NCBI GenBank assembly: GCA_949316235.1
Contig: OX438748.1
Coordinates: 1,615,001-1,679,000 of the forward strand
Direction: 5' to 3'
Source: Oegoconia quadripuncta
Taxonomy: Eukaryota; Arthropoda; Insecta; Lepidoptera; Autostichidae
Length of the DNA stretch: 64,000 nt
This document shows, one piece after another, positions 62,050-64,000 of this stretch. Within the stretch, counting starts at the first letter, position 1, and every line of letters begins with the position of its first letter. The notes under the pieces were generated by a model. The model was given only the letters and a program-made list of their open reading frames with translations, had not been told where the DNA came from and searched no databases. A program made the translations under genes and the position numbers.

Positions 62050-62600
62050 TAAACGACTTACCCCTCATTAATCTCTATCCTTTTGAAACAATCGATATAA
62101 CAGAGTATTCAACGGGTAAAATAAGCCCAAGCCTTGCTCCGCACATAATTCAGGCTTCTTCCTTCACATCCGCTGAATAGACCCGTCTCGACCATTCAAA
62201 CTTTATATTGACTGATAAATTCATATGGAATTCTCATTTTCGAGCTCGTGAAGCCGTCGAGCGCCGTTCGCGAGGCATTTTCTGATTTTACACGGACTTT
62301 CAATTTACTGCGATCACCTGGCAGGCACTTTGAGAGCACATTATAGATTCAAAAGTTGAATCATATACCTAGTACATAAATACTAGGTAGCCATTTATAG
62401 CAGGTATAACAATGGTTACAATTCTTATTTATTTACTACATATTACTTACATTATTACCTTTACCTACAAAATTAGTAAAGTTTCATAGCAATTATTCTA
62501 TTAGGTCTATGAGTAAGTAACACTGTGGCCTACAGATAGACAGTACATGGCGAAACTATGAGGAATCTTAATTTAACTACAGAACCTGGAAAGGGTATTT
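62050..62600. other. No recognised gene or repeat
   Basis: Unique-looking sequence. Confidence 0.4.
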
Positions 62601-62604
62601 ATTG

Positions 62605-62800
62605 AAAATCGTGGAACGGACTTCCGGCAGCGGTATTCCCGAACGAGTACGACATTGGAACCTTCAAGAAACGAGCCTACACCTTCCTCAAAGGAAGGCA
62701 ACGCATCTGTGACCCTTTTGGTGTTGCGGGTGTCCATGGGCGGCGGTGATTGCTTTCCATCAGGTGACCCGCATGCTCGTTTTCCGCCCTCTCATATTAA
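62605..62800 (+). mobile_element. LINE-C 3' fragment with ORF end
   Basis: The frame reads [40 protein letters not shown] and VHGRR with a stop, then 'TTTCCATCAGGTGACCCGCA', 'TGCTCGTTTTCCGCCCTCTC' and an A-run. It gives orientation for the fragments at 3710 and 43820. Confidence 0.85.
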
Positions 62801-62925
62801 AAAAAAAATCACTTTTAGTGACAAGGCTGCCTAATTGTGTTCTATTGTTATCATCAAAAATTATTGAAAATTATTTTGTACAATAAAGAGTATTTGTATT
62901 GTATAGCATTGCATTGTGAGATATA
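62801..62925 (+). mobile_element. LINE-K 3' end
   Basis: 'ATCACTTTTAGTGACAAGGC' to 'TACAATAAAGAGTATTTGTA' and a TATTG/GCATTG tail. It directly follows the LINE-C A-run. Confidence 0.65.
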
Positions 62926-62929
62926 CTAT

Positions 62930-63300
62930 AAGTAAGCCACTAGGCCTAGACAATAAGCTCGTACGGTTACACAATCCATATTTATCGAGAAGTAATATTT
63001 ACATATTCGAATAATTAATATCCCTATAAATTAACATTGTTACACATCAGGTAAAATAACGACCGAAAAGTTACATTGGGTGCACAGGGATTAAAATTAA
63101 TATTTAGTGAAAGGTTAACGATATCTGCATAAATCAATCGACGCAATACGTTTTAATAAACGTGATGTCAACGCCAGGGACCGTAAACAATTTATCCAGA
63201 ATTTATCGAGTCGCTTTTGTTTATTTTTAGTGCATATTTTTGAAAATGACGAGTAACAAAAGTTAAGCCTCTTTGGTGAAGTCGCTATTCTTTTTCGATA
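62930..63300. other. No recognised gene or repeat
   Basis: Unique-looking sequence. Confidence 0.35.
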
Positions 63301-63301
63301 G

Positions 63302-63348
63302 GCGAAGTTAAGCAACGTATTGCGCGGTCAGTCCTTGGATGAGTGATA
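63302..63348 (+). repeat. 5S-rRNA-derived fragment
   Basis: GCGAAGTTAAGCAACGT, then GCGCGGTCAGTCCTTGGATG and AGTGA, matches the internal part of insect 5S rRNA (box A AAGTTAAGCAAC, box C CTTGGATGGGTGA) at most positions. Both the 5' third and the 3' stem strand are absent, so it is not a functional 5S gene. The copy at 39100 shares the TCAGTCC and GATGAG differences. Confidence 0.75.
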
Positions 63349-63349
63349 A

Positions 63350-63700
63350 GTAAAGGAAAATAGACTAATATTTTGTTAAAGAGTGAAATAATCTTCCATT
63401 CAATGCTGACTTCAGCTTATCAACCACCCAGCTACTAGAGCCACTATGGTGTCATGGTTTAACTTCAATAATATATATACTATTTATATATACTATTGAT
63501 AAAAAATTACAGATGGCGTTTAAATCCATTCCCAGTGAAGTTAGTCCAGGAAGCTGTGCTTTGAAGCTTTTATTTTGATAATATTTTGAAAATGCAAGCC
63601 GAGGCTCATAATTCACTGTGAGTTGACTCTAAGACATAAATGGATATGAGCGCCGTATAAGCGCATAGTGTAAGCATGATCTAGATCTAGACATTCTAAT
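63350..63700. other. No recognised gene or repeat
   Basis: AT-rich sequence with a duplicated word (ATATATACTATT, 63472-63500). Confidence 0.35.
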
Positions 63701-63702
63701 TC

Positions 63703-63714
63703 TGCGCAGGCGCA
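63703..63714. promoter_or_regulatory. NRF1/EWG-type palindrome in GC-richer patch
   Basis: TGCGCAGGCGCA is a perfect match to the NRF1 (insect erect wing) consensus YGCGCANGCGCR. It sits in a locally GC-rich stretch (63695-63800). Such sites mark promoters of housekeeping genes in animals, so the first exon of a gene may lie nearby or beyond 64000. No ORF supports it inside the window. Confidence 0.45.
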
Positions 63715-64000
63715 GTTTATTTCGGAGCGGGTGCAACGCTCGCGCACAGCAGATCAATGTCATCGACACCGCACTGAGGGACGGATAAGGCTACTATCGG
63801 CCAAAACTGCCGAAAGTATCCTATTTTTCTTATCTTAAATATTTAATAATACTGATCGAATGTTATTTTGTAGGTTTGTTTCGCGATATCTTCGTCAATT
63901 GTTAACCGATTTTTATGATAATTTTTTTGTTTGTTTATACAACCAGAGTATTTGATGACATCCGAAGTACTCCTGAAATAGAGAACTACACCTTACTCAA

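Noticed and set aside
63302..63348. Functional 5S rRNA gene
   Set aside because: The first third and the closing 3' stem of 5S rRNA are missing, and several conserved bases are changed.

Overview
The window looks like lepidopteran (moth or butterfly) nuclear DNA. It is AT-rich and carries almost no host coding sequence. It is packed with short tRNA-derived SINEs, 5'-truncated non-LTR retrotransposon tails, Tc1/mariner-type MITEs, and the 'ACTAATATTATAAATG...GCCCGCGGCTTCGCC' dispersed repeat that is common in Lepidoptera. There are no bacterial-style operons, origins or CRISPR arrays. The only host gene I recognise with reasonable confidence is a 74-codon minus-strand gene at 38843-39067. It resembles SMIM8, a small single-pass membrane protein.

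The local family names used here are descriptive only. SINE-A and SINE-A2 are related tRNA-derived SINEs with a 'GGTTCGAATCCCGC' B box. SINE-B is a second tRNA-derived SINE ('TGGCTCAATG' A box, 'GGTTCGATCC' B box, tail ending 'GTGCATAAAA'). LINE-D, LINE-E, LINE-J, LINE-C and LINE-K are non-LTR families seen only as 3' ends. RTE-like fragments are a separate set. Repeats F, G, H, L, M and N are dispersed sequences of uncertain class.

Layout: 1-11.2 kb holds SINE-B, SINE-A, LINE-D, H repeats and an RTE 3' end split by a polyadenylated insertion. 11.19-15.40 kb is a four-level nest: a SINE-A split by a TIR element with a 4-bp duplication, which contains a fold-back Tc1-like transposon, which contains a LINE-J fragment with a 7-bp duplication. 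15.4-27.9 kb is dense SINE, LINE and MITE sequence with several more nested insertions. 28-39 kb is the least repetitive part and carries the SMIM8-like gene near its right end, with a 5S-rRNA-like fragment just upstream of its ATG. 39-63 kb is again repeat-rich. It includes 117-bp palindromic tandem repeats (43.4 kb), a chimeric SINE-B present twice (44.5 and 46.5 kb), a 417-bp tandem repeat (47.5-49.5 kb), and many LINE tails. The right edge (63.3-63.8 kb) has a second, clearer 5S-rRNA-like fragment and a perfect NRF1/EWG-type palindrome in a GC-richer patch, possibly the promoter of a gene beyond the window.

The transposon-derived coding pieces are broken or truncated, so they are relics rather than a working pathway. 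The main value of the window is its insertion history: many insertions can be ordered because they split older repeats and left target-site duplications.
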